From: WLMZ01 sp037140375
GTDB taxonomy: Bacteria; Actinomycetota; Acidimicrobiia; Acidimicrobiales; Ilumatobacteraceae
Reading direction: 5' to 3'
Length of the DNA: 64,000 bases
Assembly (NCBI GenBank): GCA_037140375.1
Contig: JBAXER010000001.1
Location: forward strand, 1-64,000
Under the pieces are notes generated by a model, which did no database searches, was not told the origin of the DNA, and saw nothing but the letters and a program-made list of their open reading frames with translations. The position numbers and the translations under genes were made by a program. This document shows, piece by piece, positions 35,800 to 45,092 of the stretch (within the stretch, counting starts at the first letter, position 1; each line of letters starts with the position of its first letter).

Positions 35800-36783
35800 T
35801 TAGGCGGTGGCGCGACGGCGGCGGATTTCTTCGCTGACCGCTGGCAGGATCTGATGCAGATCGCCAATCACTGCGTACTCGGCCTTGCCAACCATGTTCG
35901 CTTCGTTATCGGTGTTGATGGCCAGCACATGCTTTGCGGCCATCATTCCGACCCAATGCTGGATCGCTCCCGAAATACCGCAGGCAATGTAGAGCTCTGG
36001 AGCGATGCGCTTGCCGGTCTGACCCACCTGGTCGCTATGCGGACGCCAACCGTTGTTGGTGACGACTCGTGAGCACCCAACGGCACCACCGAGCAGATCG
36101 GCGAGTTCGGTGAGTGGGGCGAACCCGTCGGCCGAACCGACGCCGCGGCCACCGCTGACGACAACTGCAGCAGTGGTCAGCGTGACGCCAGCAGCCAACG
36201 TGACGCGATCGACGATGCGAGTACGTGACGCAGTTGCGCCAAGCGCTGGCTCGAAGACTTCGATCACTGCTGCATCGGCACCAGAGGGCTCGGCGCTAAA
36301 CGTGTGTGCGGCCGCCGAGAGCACGAAGACCGCAGCATCGAGACGGGCTTGCTCGAGCAAGCTGCCACCCCAACGAACGCGGGTGAGCGCCAGACCATCG
36401 CCAGCAGATACAGCGATCACGTTTGAGGCGAACGGAAGATCGGCAATTGCGCTGGCGTGAGCCAACACTTCGTTGCCTCGATCGGTGCCCGTAGCAACAA
36501 CCGCCGCTGGCGAGCGGCCGGCGATGAGCGCCGCAACAACGTCGCCCCATGCCTCGGGTGCATAGTCGGTCAGGTCACTGTGGTGCGCGCAAAGCGCCAA
36601 GGCAGCGCCATGTGCGCCAACTTCGGCGGCGAGCGCATCGGCATCGGCGCCGACGACGACCGCGGTAATCGACGAGCCAACGCCAGCGGCCAGCAATGTG
36701 CGAGCCAACCCAAACGCTTGGTACGAGGTTTCGAGGGCGACGCCTCGATCGTGCTCAACGACAACGAGAATTTCGCCGCTCAT
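35800..36783 (-). CDS. etfA: Electron transfer flavoprotein, alpha subunit
   Basis: 327 residues. The C-terminal FAD domain has GGRGVGSADGFAPLTELADLLG, VGQTGKRIAPELYIACGISGAIQH and INTDNEANMVGKAEYAVIGDLHQILP, all canonical. ETF takes electrons from flavin dehydrogenases to the quinone pool. It overlaps etfB by 4 bases and follows a dimethylglycine dehydrogenase-like gene, so it is the likely electron acceptor of that enzyme. Confidence 0.95.
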   Translation of the reverse strand: MSGEILVVVEHDRGVALETSYQAFGLARTLLAAGVGSSITAVVVGADADALAAEVGAHGAALALCAHHSDLTDYAPEAWGDVVAALIAGRSPAAVVATGTDRGNEVLAHASAIADLPFASNVIAVSAGDGLALTRVRWGGSLLEQARLDAAVFVLSAAAHTFSAEPSGADAAVIEVFEPALGATASRTRIVDRVTLAAGVTLTTAAVVVSGGRGVGSADGFAPLTELADLLGGAVGCSRVVTNNGWRPHSDQVGQTGKRIAPELYIACGISGAIQHWVGMMAAKHVLAINTDNEANMVGKAEYAVIGDLHQILPAVSEEIRRRRATA

Positions 36784-37565
36784 AGCAATCCCAATTCTTC
36801 GAGCAGGTCGACAATGGCCGGTGCTGCCTCGGGGCCCTTGCCCAGCATGGTGGTCTGCACCACAACTTCGGCAGCGTTATCGAAACTGAGCGTGGTGAGT
36901 CCGCCGTTCGCGCGATCGGCTTCGACCACGAGGACCTCGACCTTCTTACTCTTCAGTCGCCCCGGCAATGTTGGGTAGCGAGGAAGGTTCAGGCCTTCTT
37001 TTACGCCAAGCACCGCGGGCAACGGCAGTTGGTATACCTCGAAGCCGTCGGCGCTCTCGCGCCGAGCCGTAACGGCGCCGTCTGAAATCTCGATGTGTTT
37101 GATGCCGTTCACAATCGCCCGGCCAAGTGAGCGAGCGACACGCACGCCAACCTGGAAGCCGCCCGCATCGGCAGATTCGTTACCAAACAGGATCAGGTCG
37201 AATGCTCCACCAGCGGCCTCAAGCGAGGTAATCGCTGAGGTGAGTGCCCGCGCCGTGGCCTGTGCGTCGAAGTCGGTACCGTCGGTGAGCCCTGCATGAG
37301 TGACGTGCACCGCTGCATTGACTCCAACAGAAACCGCATAGCGAAGTTGCTCGTCGGCCTCTACGGCTCCGAGCGTCAGCACGGTGGCCGACCCGCCATG
37401 CGCTTCGACCAACTGGATGGCGCCTTCAACAGCGCACTCCTCGTGCGGGCTCGTGGCGAACCCGAGGTTCTTCGAGTCGATGCTCTGTCGGTCGGCAGTC
37501 AGCGTGATGCGTGCACCTGGCGCAGGCACACGCTTCACGCAGACAAGAATCCGTAACTCGGTCAT
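36780..37565 (-). CDS. etfB: Electron transfer flavoprotein, beta subunit
   Basis: 261 residues. ILVCVKRVPAPGARITL at the start, the AMP/FAD domain FDLILFGNESADAGGFQVGVRVARSLG, and the recognition-loop region VLGVKEGLNLPRYPTLPGRLKSKK. It pairs with EtfA. It starts 7 bases after the dehydrogenase stop, in one operon. Confidence 0.95.
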   Translation of the reverse strand: MTELRILVCVKRVPAPGARITLTADRQSIDSKNLGFATSPHEECAVEGAIQLVEAHGGSATVLTLGAVEADEQLRYAVSVGVNAAVHVTHAGLTDGTDFDAQATARALTSAITSLEAAGGAFDLILFGNESADAGGFQVGVRVARSLGRAIVNGIKHIEISDGAVTARRESADGFEVYQLPLPAVLGVKEGLNLPRYPTLPGRLKSKKVEVLVVEADRANGGLTTLSFDNAAEVVVQTTMLGKGPEAAPAIVDLLEELGLL

Positions 37566-37572
37566 GAACGAA

Positions 37573-40083
37573 CTATGCCTTCATTCGCGCGTCGGTGGGG
37601 TCGAACACTGGCGTTGGGCCAGCAACAGCGACCTTCACGGGATAGCTCTCGTTCATATAGTTGACGAGCAAGTCGGTGCCAACAACAGCAAGTTCGGGCG
37701 TGAGGTAGGCCATCAGCAAGAACTTGCCGAGGGCCGGGCCGGAACCCGCCGTGGTGACTGTTGAGATACGACCCTTCGCATCGACGATGCGATTTCCGTC
37801 GAGCGTAAGGATGGTCTCGCCGCCGGTCATGTAGCGCTTGATGCCATCACGTGGCGACACATGATCTTCGACCGTGAGCGTGCACAACACTGCTGCCGGA
37901 GCAGCTTCGCGCGCAGCGAGGTAGGCGGCCTTGCCGATGAAGTCGGCCGACTTTACCTTGGGGCGAGCGAGGCCCGCTTCGACCGGGGTGTACTCACCAT
38001 CGAGTTCGGCGCCCATCAGGCGGTAGCCCTTCTCGAGTCGACCGGTGGTGCCGTACACGCCGGCGCCAACGGGCACGATGCCTGACTCTTGGCCGGCAGC
38101 AGCAATGAGGTCCCACACGGCGCGGGCATTTTCCATCGGCACGTAGATTTCCCAGCCGAGCTCGCCAACGTATGAGATGCGGAACAAGCGCACGGCCAAC
38201 GAACCGAACAACACCTCTTGCGTGGTGCCGTATGGGAACGCTTCGTTAGACACATCACTGGTGGTGAGCTTGGCCATGACCTCGCGGGCCTTGGGACCCC
38301 ACAGACCAATGGTGGCGAATGCCGATGTCTTGTCTTCGAAGCGAACCGAGCCGTCGGCTGGAAGGTGCTTCTTGAACCAGAAGGCATCGCGTGGTCCGTC
38401 GAAGGCACCGGTAATAACGCGGTAAAAATCGGTGCCGAGACGCATCATCGTGAGGTCGCTGCGGAAGCCACCGTTCACGTCGAGCACTGGGGTGTACACC
38501 GACTTGCCGATTGCGACGTCGACGTTGTTTACGGTGAGACCCTGCAGGTACGCCATGGCGCCTGGCCCAGTGATGTCGTACACCACGAACGGAGCGAGGT
38601 CGACCATGCCCACGGTCTCTTTCATCGCGATGTGCTCAGCGTTGATGATGGGCGACCACCAGCGAGCATCCCACTCGTGTGGACGATCTTCGACGCCGTA
38701 CTTGGCCACGAGCGGCCTGTTCGATTCGTACCAATGTGGACGCTCCCAGCCGCCGGCTTGGAAGTAGTAGGCGCCCAGCGCATCGGTGCGGTCTTTGTAT
38801 GGGGCCGTACGGATGTCGCGCTCGGATGCCCACTGCTCACGTGGGTGCACGATGCCGTAGGTCTTGTTGAAGTGCTCGGCGCAACGCGCACGCACGTGGT
38901 GATCGTTACGCGCATATGGGTAGAAGCGGCTGATGTCGCTGTGATGCGGATCGATTTCTGGCTGGCCATGGGTCATCCACTCGGCGAGCATGCGAGCGGC
39001 GCCGGGGCCTTCCTTAATCCAGATCGCTGCACATGACCACAAGTTGGAGACACCGGGGATCTCGCCGATGAGCGGGAAGCCGTCGGGGGTGAGTGACAGC
39101 AAGCCGTTGATGGCGTACTTGATCTCGGCGGTGGCCAAGATGTCGGGCATCAGTTCGAGCGCCTGCTCGAGCTGAGGATCGAAGTCGTCCATCGTGATGG
39201 GCAGTTCGGTTGGCGACAGCTTTGATTCCTTGATCGAAGGAATCTCGTCGGCCGTCATGAAGATAGGGCGGTGGGCATACGAGCCAACTTCCATCGAGCC
39301 TGCGCTCTGACGCTCGTAGCAAAAGGTGTCCATGTCGCGGATGATTGGGTAGCCGACCTCGGTGTTGCTGGCTTCGAGAATCGGGATAGGACCCACGTCG
39401 ATCATCTGGTGAACAGCGGGAGTGAGAGGAATCTCGACGCCAGCCATCGCAGCGATTCGAGGGCTCCACACACCACAGGCCACCACGACATACTCGGCAT
39501 CGATGCGACCACGGTCGGTAACGACGGCCTTGATGACGCCGTCTTCGACAATCATGTCTTCGACCTCAACGTTGGCGAAGGTCTGCAAGGCATTGAGAGC
39601 CTGCGCCCGCTCACGGAAGATGGTGCCAGCGCGAAGGCTGTCGACCACAGACACCGAAGGCGTGTAGAAGCCGCCGAGCAAGATCTCTTCGTTGATGAAG
39701 GGGACCATCTCTTTGATCTCGGCCGGGGTGACCAAGCGAGCGTCGATACCCCAGTTCTTGGCCGACACCATGCGGCGACGGAACTCTTCGAGACGCTCGG
39801 GGGTACGCGCTACTTCGATACCGCCACACGATGTGTTGACGCCCATCTCGGCGTACTGGCGCTGGCTGTCGAGGTTGAGCATGGCCATCTCGCGGTTGTG
39901 GTCAACCGGGAAGATGAAGTTTGAGGCGTGGCCCGTGGAACCACCAGGGTTCGGAAGCGGACCCTTGTCAATCTGGACGATGTCTCGCCAGCCGAGGTCG
40001 GCCAAGTGGCCAACAACGGCGTTACCGACAATGCCGGCACCAATAACGACAACTTTCGCAGATGTAGGGAAGTCGCTGCTCAC
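37573..40083 (-). CDS. Dimethylglycine/sarcosine dehydrogenase-like flavoprotein (FAD oxidoreductase plus GcvT folate domain)
   Basis: 836 residues from GTG 40083 (SD-like AGAGGAAA). Residues 10-400 form a DAO-type FAD domain with GAGIVG (15-20) and GSTGHAS (48-54), where H52 sits where DMGDH attaches FAD covalently. Residues about 430-836 are the GcvT/aminomethyltransferase half (YFQAGGWERPHWYE, AEHIAMKETVGMVDLAPF, YVGELGWEIYVP, KGYRLMGAELDGEYTPVEAGL). The enzyme demethylates an N-methylglycine and passes C1 to THF as methylene-THF. Context (MttB homolog upstream, EtfBA downstream) favours dimethylglycine or sarcosine as substrate; the sequence alone cannot separate them. Confidence 0.88.
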   Translation of the reverse strand: MSSDFPTSAKVVVIGAGIVGNAVVGHLADLGWRDIVQIDKGPLPNPGGSTGHASNFIFPVDHNREMAMLNLDSQRQYAEMGVNTSCGGIEVARTPERLEEFRRRMVSAKNWGIDARLVTPAEIKEMVPFINEEILLGGFYTPSVSVVDSLRAGTIFRERAQALNALQTFANVEVEDMIVEDGVIKAVVTDRGRIDAEYVVVACGVWSPRIAAMAGVEIPLTPAVHQMIDVGPIPILEASNTEVGYPIIRDMDTFCYERQSAGSMEVGSYAHRPIFMTADEIPSIKESKLSPTELPITMDDFDPQLEQALELMPDILATAEIKYAINGLLSLTPDGFPLIGEIPGVSNLWSCAAIWIKEGPGAARMLAEWMTHGQPEIDPHHSDISRFYPYARNDHHVRARCAEHFNKTYGIVHPREQWASERDIRTAPYKDRTDALGAYYFQAGGWERPHWYESNRPLVAKYGVEDRPHEWDARWWSPIINAEHIAMKETVGMVDLAPFVVYDITGPGAMAYLQGLTVNNVDVAIGKSVYTPVLDVNGGFRSDLTMMRLGTDFYRVITGAFDGPRDAFWFKKHLPADGSVRFEDKTSAFATIGLWGPKAREVMAKLTTSDVSNEAFPYGTTQEVLFGSLAVRLFRISYVGELGWEIYVPMENARAVWDLIAAAGQESGIVPVGAGVYGTTGRLEKGYRLMGAELDGEYTPVEAGLARPKVKSADFIGKAAYLAAREAAPAAVLCTLTVEDHVSPRDGIKRYMTGGETILTLDGNRIVDAKGRISTVTTAGSGPALGKFLLMAYLTPELAVVGTDLLVNYMNESYPVKVAVAGPTPVFDPTDARMKA

Positions 40084-40163
40084 GTGGTATTTCCTCTCAT
40101 ATGGGGTCGTCCAACGCGGACGCCATCGCAGACCGTTGTGCGGCAATAATCCGCATAGCGGGA

Positions 40164-40194
40164 ACTATAGACCAGGCTGGTCTTTCGCTTGTAA
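40164..40194 (-). promoter_or_regulatory. 15-base palindrome abutting a -10-like box upstream of the dehydrogenase
   Basis: AGACCAG-G-CTGGTCT (40169-40183) is a perfect palindrome with 7-base arms. On the minus strand it runs into TATAGT (40164-40169), a good -10, with a weak -35 (TTACAA, 40189-40194). It lies in the 118-base gap between the MttB-family gene and the dehydrogenase gene, so it may be an internal promoter with a repressor site. Confidence 0.45.
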
Positions 40195-40201
40195 TACGAG
40201 T

Positions 40202-41770
40202 TCACCCGACTTCGTCGGGCATTTCGCTCTTTCGCCGAGCCACAAATTCTTGCAGTTCAGCATCGATGGCATCGTCGAGCGCTGGCCCAACGTAGTCGGC
40301 CAGCGACTTCTTCCAGATCTTATTGGCGCGGGCGTTCGCGTCGAGACTGCCCTCTTCAAGCCACTGCTCATAGCTGGCGTTGTCGGCAGTGTTCGAACGG
40401 TAGAACGCAGTCTCAAAGTTGGCCAACGTGTGCGCCGTTCCAAGAAAGTGCATTCCCGGCTCGTGGTCGACGATCGCGTCGACAGCTTGACCGTTGGGCG
40501 ACATGTCGACACCCTTCGCGAACGTGTGTGCCATACCGAGTTGGTCGCAGTCGAGCACGAACTTCTCGTAGCCAATTGACAGGCCGCCCTCGAGCCAGCC
40601 AGCGGCGTGCAACACAAAGTTGGTGCCACCAAGCATGGTTGCCTGCATGGTGTTCGCTGACTCGTACGCAGCTTGGGCATCGGCCACCTTCGAGGCAGTG
40701 AGCCCGCCGCCCGAACGAAACGGCACACCGAGGCGACGCGCAAGATGCGCCATCACGTACAGCACCAAGGACGGCTCGGGGGTGCCAAAGGTGGGAGCTC
40801 CGGTCTGCATCGACATCGACGAAGCGAACGAGCCAAGAATCACCGGCGCACCGGGACGAATCAGTTGAGCAAAGGTCATGCCAACAAGTGCCTCAGCCAA
40901 TGTCTGCGCAGCCACACCAGCGGTGGTTACTGGCGCCATCGCACCAGCGAGAATAAACGGCGTGAAGATGCAGGCCTGATTGTTCAGCGCGTACACCTCG
41001 GCCGAGCCGAGCATTGTCTCGTCCCACACCAATGGCGACGACGCGTTGATGAGGCTGGTCATCACGGTGCGGTCGGCCAAATCGCCACCGAACGCGATGC
41101 GAGCAAGATCGACGCTGTCTTGAGCGCGGCTCGCAGCAGTAACCGAACCCATGAACGGCTTGTCGCTGTACTTGATGTGCGAATACACCATGTCGAGATG
41201 GCGCTTGTTCACGGGGATGTCGACGGGCTCGCACACTGTGCCACCCGAGTGATGGATGTAGGGCGACGAGTAGGCCAACTTCACGAAGTTCTGGAAGTCG
41301 GCGAGCGTGGCGTAACGGCGGCCATTGTCGAGATCACGAACAAACGGCGATCCATAGTTCGGGGCGAACACCGTGTTCATCCCACCGATCTCAACATTGC
41401 GCTCGGGGTTACGGCCGTGCTGGGTGTACTGGCGCGGCGCCGTGGCTTGCACGATGCTGCGACACATGCCGCGCGGGAAACGCACACGTTCGCCATCGAC
41501 ATCGGCACCAGCGTCGGCGAACAACTTGAGCGCCGATGGGTAATCGCGAATCCACACGCCGAGCTTCTCGAGGATGGTGTCGGCGTTCTCTTCGATGATC
41601 GCGATGCTCTCGTCGCTCAGCACTTCATACGGCGCAAGTGTGCGCGTGAGAAACGGAATCGAATCGGCGTGGCTCGCAAGGCGCGCCGCTTGACGGTTCG
41701 CGCGACCGCCACCCGCGCGGCCGCCTGAACGACCGGCTGCTGGCACTTCTGGATTCGTTGTATCAGTCAT
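40202..41770 (-). CDS. MttB-family (trimethylamine methyltransferase superfamily) corrinoid methyltransferase, non-pyrrolysine; likely betaine demethylase
   Basis: 522 residues. The family moves a methyl group from a quaternary or tertiary amine to Co(I) of a corrinoid protein. Segments such as VLSDESIAIIEENADTILEKLGVWI, FAPNYGSPFVRDLDNGRRYATL, VCEPVDIPVNKRHLDMVYSHI and GGGLTASKVADAQAAYES are typical. There is no internal TAG, so it lacks the pyrrolysine of true MttB and belongs with homologs such as MtgB of Desulfitobacterium hafniense, which uses glycine betaine. The first 30 residues are a Gly/Arg-rich tail. It is linked to corrinoid protein, MtgA-like and RACo-like genes. Betaine is the favoured substrate from context; proline betaine or carnitine remain possible. 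Confidence 0.88.
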   Translation of the reverse strand: MTDTTNPEVPAAGRSGGRAGGGRANRQAARLASHADSIPFLTRTLAPYEVLSDESIAIIEENADTILEKLGVWIRDYPSALKLFADAGADVDGERVRFPRGMCRSIVQATAPRQYTQHGRNPERNVEIGGMNTVFAPNYGSPFVRDLDNGRRYATLADFQNFVKLAYSSPYIHHSGGTVCEPVDIPVNKRHLDMVYSHIKYSDKPFMGSVTAASRAQDSVDLARIAFGGDLADRTVMTSLINASSPLVWDETMLGSAEVYALNNQACIFTPFILAGAMAPVTTAGVAAQTLAEALVGMTFAQLIRPGAPVILGSFASSMSMQTGAPTFGTPEPSLVLYVMAHLARRLGVPFRSGGGLTASKVADAQAAYESANTMQATMLGGTNFVLHAAGWLEGGLSIGYEKFVLDCDQLGMAHTFAKGVDMSPNGQAVDAIVDHEPGMHFLGTAHTLANFETAFYRSNTADNASYEQWLEEGSLDANARANKIWKKSLADYVGPALDDAIDAELQEFVARRKSEMPDEVG

Positions 41771-41791
41771 GACATCCTCAGAACTGTTGGG

Positions 41792-43780
41792 TTACTCGGG
41801 CCGTGGGCGACGGCGTGTACGCGTTGAGCCTGCCGGTTCGGTGCGGGCCGGCAATGTGACGACCTGACCAAGACGCAGGTACGGGTCGGTTGAATGCGGG
41901 AAGCCCATCGCTTGCACGAAGTGCTCTTGAAAGCGCGGCTCGAGAGCCGTCTCTACCTTTGTGATGGTGCGTGCAACATCGATGATCTCGGCACGATCGT
42001 GTGCCGACAACAGCGCACGAACTGCTCCCGAGCCCGCAGCGTTACCAACCGACACAACCGATGCCGGATCGCAGTCGGGAATGAGTCCGAGCACCAGTGC
42101 GTAGACCGGGTCGATGTGGCTGCCGAACGCGCCAGCGAGCTTGACCGAGTCGACGGTTTCGAGGCCGGCACGGTCCATCAACAAACGTGCGCCGGCGTAC
42201 AGCGCACCCTTCGCGAGCTGGATGCCGCGCACATCGTTTTGAGTGATGCACAGCTGCGGTGTGCCGTAGTGCAACACGTAGACAAACGTGCGACCCTCGG
42301 CCACAACGCGTGGGGTCCGTGCGGCGACGGTGCCGTTGATGGTGCCGTCGGAGTCGATGATGCCAGCGAGGAACAACTCGGCGAGCACCTCGATGATGCC
42401 CGAGCCACAGATGCCTGTGATGCCCACTTCGGGAAGCGACTCGGCGAAGCCGGGCTCGTCGCTCCAGAGGTCTGAGCCAATCACTTTGAGCCGCGGCTCA
42501 AGCGTGTCGCGATCGATGCGCACTCGTTCGATGGCGCCTGCCGTGGCGCGTTGCCCGCACGAGATTTGGGCGCCCTCAAAAGCCGGACCAGTGGGGCTCG
42601 ATGCCGCAGCAAGCCCGTGCCGGTTGCCGAGCACAAGTTCGGCGTTGGTGCCAACGTCGACCAGCAGCACCACTTCGTCGCCGCGGTGTGGGCCCACGGC
42701 CAGCACAGCGCCGGCCGTGTCGGCGCCAACATGCCCGGCGATGCACGGAAGGATGTGCAACGACGAGAACGGACAGGCAATACCGATGTCGCTTGCGCGA
42801 CCATCGACCGGGAGGTCTGTGGCAAGTGGAAACGGCGCGCCGCCAAGCGGTGTTGGATCGATGCCCAAGATGAGGTGATGCATGATCGGGTTACCCACCA
42901 GCACCAGATCGGAGACATCGTTCAGCGTGACCGAACCAAGCTCGCAGAGTTGCGCAATCAGATCGTTGAGTGCGCCGCGAATGGCTGCCGTGAGTTCGGC
43001 ATCGCCGCCCGGATGCATCATCACGTACGACACGCGGCTCATCAGGTCTTCGCCAAAACGAATCTGAGGATTCATGAGACCGGCCGATGCAACCACTTCG
43101 CCTGTGGCCAAATCACACAGGTGACCGGCAACCGTTGTGGAGCCAACATCGATGGCCACTCCGTAGAGAGTCTCGACAAAGCCTGGCCAGACACCAGTGA
43201 TCACCGAATGGTCGTGGATCGCCACAGTGATCTTGCGATCCGCGGCGCCAAGCGCAGGCTGCAATCGGCGCAACGCTGCAGGAGTAATGGTGAGGCCCGT
43301 TCGCAGCCACTGTTCGCTGAGCGCATCGGTGAGCAAGCGCAGGTCGCTGCGATCGCCGCCCAGATCGTTTGGCAACACCTCTACGTAATACGGCCGAACG
43401 ATTGGATCGATGATCAAGCCGGTGAGATCGACCGACTTACGAATGACCGGTCGATGCATCTGGCTCGCAGCCGGAACGTCGATGACGAGATCGCCAGTAA
43501 TGACCGCAGCGCAGCCAAGGCGCCCACCCTGCTCGAGCGCTCGCCGACCCTTATACGACTGCTCGGTAGCGCTCACTGGCGACAAATGATCCGCGCTGCT
43601 TGAGATTGCGTGCTTGGCGAATTCGCCGAACGCGGGGACCACTTGGCACCGACCGCAGATGCCCCTGCCTCCGCATACCGAATCGAGGTCGACGCCGAGT
43701 TGGCGCGCGGCATCGAGCACGGTACATCCGGGCTCGACGTCTCCTTGTCGACCCGATGGAGTGAAGACAACTGTGGTCAC
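41792..43780 (-). CDS. RACo-like reductive activator of corrinoid proteins (2Fe-2S plus ASKHA/DUF4445)
   Basis: 662 residues. The N-terminal 2Fe-2S ferredoxin domain has C36, C42, C45 (CGGRGICGRC) and C90. A linker domain (about 110-205) precedes an ASKHA ATPase domain with AIDVGSTTVAG (209-219), VGNPIMHHLILGI, LLVDVGTNAELVLG, GPAFEGA and TGICGSGIIEVLAELF. Proteins of this type use ATP to reduce oxidised Co(II) corrinoid back to Co(I). It lies between the methyltransferase genes, 8 bases from the MtgA-like gene and 21 from the MttB homolog. Confidence 0.93.
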   Translation of the reverse strand: MTTVVFTPSGRQGDVEPGCTVLDAARQLGVDLDSVCGGRGICGRCQVVPAFGEFAKHAISSSADHLSPVSATEQSYKGRRALEQGGRLGCAAVITGDLVIDVPAASQMHRPVIRKSVDLTGLIIDPIVRPYYVEVLPNDLGGDRSDLRLLTDALSEQWLRTGLTITPAALRRLQPALGAADRKITVAIHDHSVITGVWPGFVETLYGVAIDVGSTTVAGHLCDLATGEVVASAGLMNPQIRFGEDLMSRVSYVMMHPGGDAELTAAIRGALNDLIAQLCELGSVTLNDVSDLVLVGNPIMHHLILGIDPTPLGGAPFPLATDLPVDGRASDIGIACPFSSLHILPCIAGHVGADTAGAVLAVGPHRGDEVVLLVDVGTNAELVLGNRHGLAAASSPTGPAFEGAQISCGQRATAGAIERVRIDRDTLEPRLKVIGSDLWSDEPGFAESLPEVGITGICGSGIIEVLAELFLAGIIDSDGTINGTVAARTPRVVAEGRTFVYVLHYGTPQLCITQNDVRGIQLAKGALYAGARLLMDRAGLETVDSVKLAGAFGSHIDPVYALVLGLIPDCDPASVVSVGNAAGSGAVRALLSAHDRAEIIDVARTITKVETALEPRFQEHFVQAMGFPHSTDPYLRLGQVVTLPARTEPAGSTRTRRRPRPE

Positions 43781-43788
43781 GAACTACC

Positions 43789-44712
43789 TCAGGCCGGAGT
43801 TGTTTCGTCGCCGACTCGCGCGCGGCGTCCGCCGCGACGACCCGTTGATTCGCCAGCCTGCACGTTGCCCGGATCGCGATGATGACGAATCCACTCGGCG
43901 CAGTTGAGGTCGTGACCGCACAGCACGTCGGCAGCCTGAATCGCGTGCTTCACCTCTGGGTGCAACGGGTTCATGATGGCCGAGGTCATACCGTGGCTCA
44001 TTGCCATTGCCAAGAATGTTCCGCCGATGGTGTTGCGGTTGGGAAGACCAAAGCTGATGTTCGAGGCACCACACGTGGTGTTCACCTTGAGCTCATCGCG
44101 AAGGCGGCGCAGCAGTGCAAACACTTGCTGGCCGGCAGTGCCCATCGCGCCGATTGGCATCACGAGAGGATCGACCACGATGTCGGATGCGGGGATGCCG
44201 TAATCGGCAGCGTGGCGCACGATCTTGCGGGCCACTTCGAAGCGCACGTTGGGGTCCTCGGAGATACCGGTCTCGTCATTCGAGATGGCAACGACTGCGG
44301 CGCCGTACTTCTTGATCAGTGGCAACACCCGCTCGAGGTTGGCTTCTTCACCGGTGACCGAGTTGACCAACGCCTTGCCCTGATACACCGATAGGCCCGC
44401 CTCGAGTGCTTCGACAATCGACGAGTCGATCGACAACGGCACATCGGTAACGCCCTGCACCAACTGAATGGCCCTGGCGAGAATGGCTGGCTCATCGGCC
44501 AGCGGAATGCCAGCGTTCACATCGAGCATCTGTGCGCCAGCCTCGACCTGAGCAAGGGCATCGGCGATCACGCGATCGAAGTTGCCCTCTTTCATTTCGG
44601 CAGCGAGCAGCTTGCGACCTGTTGGGTTAATGCGTTCGCCGATCATCACGAATGGACGACCAAAGCCAATGATGACTTCGCGTGTCGCTGAGCTAAGAAC
44701 TGTGTCGGTCAT
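43789..44712 (-). CDS. Methyltetrahydrofolate:corrinoid methyltransferase (MtgA-like, pterin-binding)
   Basis: 307 residues. A TIM-barrel pterin-binding protein: MIGERINPTGRKLL near residue 23, DALAQVEAGAQMLDVNAGIP, VPLSIDSSIVEALEAGL, KALVNSVTGEE, VVAISNDETGI and TTCGASNISFGLPNR. It transfers methyl from the corrinoid protein to THF, or the reverse. The C-terminal 40 residues are basic and may be disordered. The ATG overlaps the preceding gene by 4 bases. It lacks the MetH homocysteine and B12 domains, so it is a stand-alone module. Confidence 0.92.
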   Translation of the reverse strand: MTDTVLSSATREVIIGFGRPFVMIGERINPTGRKLLAAEMKEGNFDRVIADALAQVEAGAQMLDVNAGIPLADEPAILARAIQLVQGVTDVPLSIDSSIVEALEAGLSVYQGKALVNSVTGEEANLERVLPLIKKYGAAVVAISNDETGISEDPNVRFEVARKIVRHAADYGIPASDIVVDPLVMPIGAMGTAGQQVFALLRRLRDELKVNTTCGASNISFGLPNRNTIGGTFLAMAMSHGMTSAIMNPLHPEVKHAIQAADVLCGHDLNCAEWIRHHRDPGNVQAGESTGRRGGRRARVGDETTPA

Positions 44713-45092
44713 GATGCGGTGTCCTGATCTGCTGGTGGGGCGTTGAGCGTTTCGAGGTCGGGGCGGTCTGGATCCCATCCGCCGGTCTCGACCCAGAGCT
44801 TGAGCCTGGCTGTTGGAAAATCTGCTTCGATGCGCTCGGCCTCGGCGCGAGCTGCGGCAGCGAAGTCGCCATCGAAATCGGCGGGCAACGCCACCTTGCG
44901 GCGACCCCACTCGCCCACGTATTCGCCCGAGGTCTTCTTGCCAGCCTTCATTGCTGCGCGGTCGATGGCCTGATGAAAACGGTGCGGCAGAATCTGCTGA
45001 TGCTTGTCCTCGCCTGACCCACCGTTGACCTGCGCAGGGATGTCTCGCCAAGAGATCACAATGAGTTCGTTACCGGTACCGCGACGCGCCAT
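44709..45092 (-). CDS. 'Virulence factor' family protein (small conserved protein of corrinoid clusters)
   Basis: 127 residues from ATG 45092. ELIVISWRDIPAQVNGG, LPHRFHQAIDRAAMKAGKKTSGEYVGEWGRR and ARLKLWVETGGWDPD fit the small family named Virulence_fact, which has no known function and, as I recall, sits beside corrinoid methyltransferase genes in marine alphaproteobacteria. The name misleads; nothing suggests virulence. Its start overlaps the DUF1638 stop by 1 base and its stop overlaps the MtgA-like start by 4, so translation is tightly coupled. Confidence 0.75.
   Translation of the reverse strand: MARRGTGNELIVISWRDIPAQVNGGSGEDKHQQILPHRFHQAIDRAAMKAGKKTSGEYVGEWGRRKVALPADFDGDFAAAARAEAERIEADFPTARLKLWVETGGWDPDRPDLETLNAPPADQDTAS

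Noticed and set aside
40202..41770. Pyrrolysine-type trimethylamine methyltransferase
   Set aside because: There is no in-frame TAG, so it is a non-Pyl member of the superfamily.
43789..45051. A longer methyl-THF transferase starting upstream at 45051
   Set aside because: The first 113 residues are out of family and overlap a real gene in another frame; ATG 44712 gives the canonical start with a 4-base overlap.
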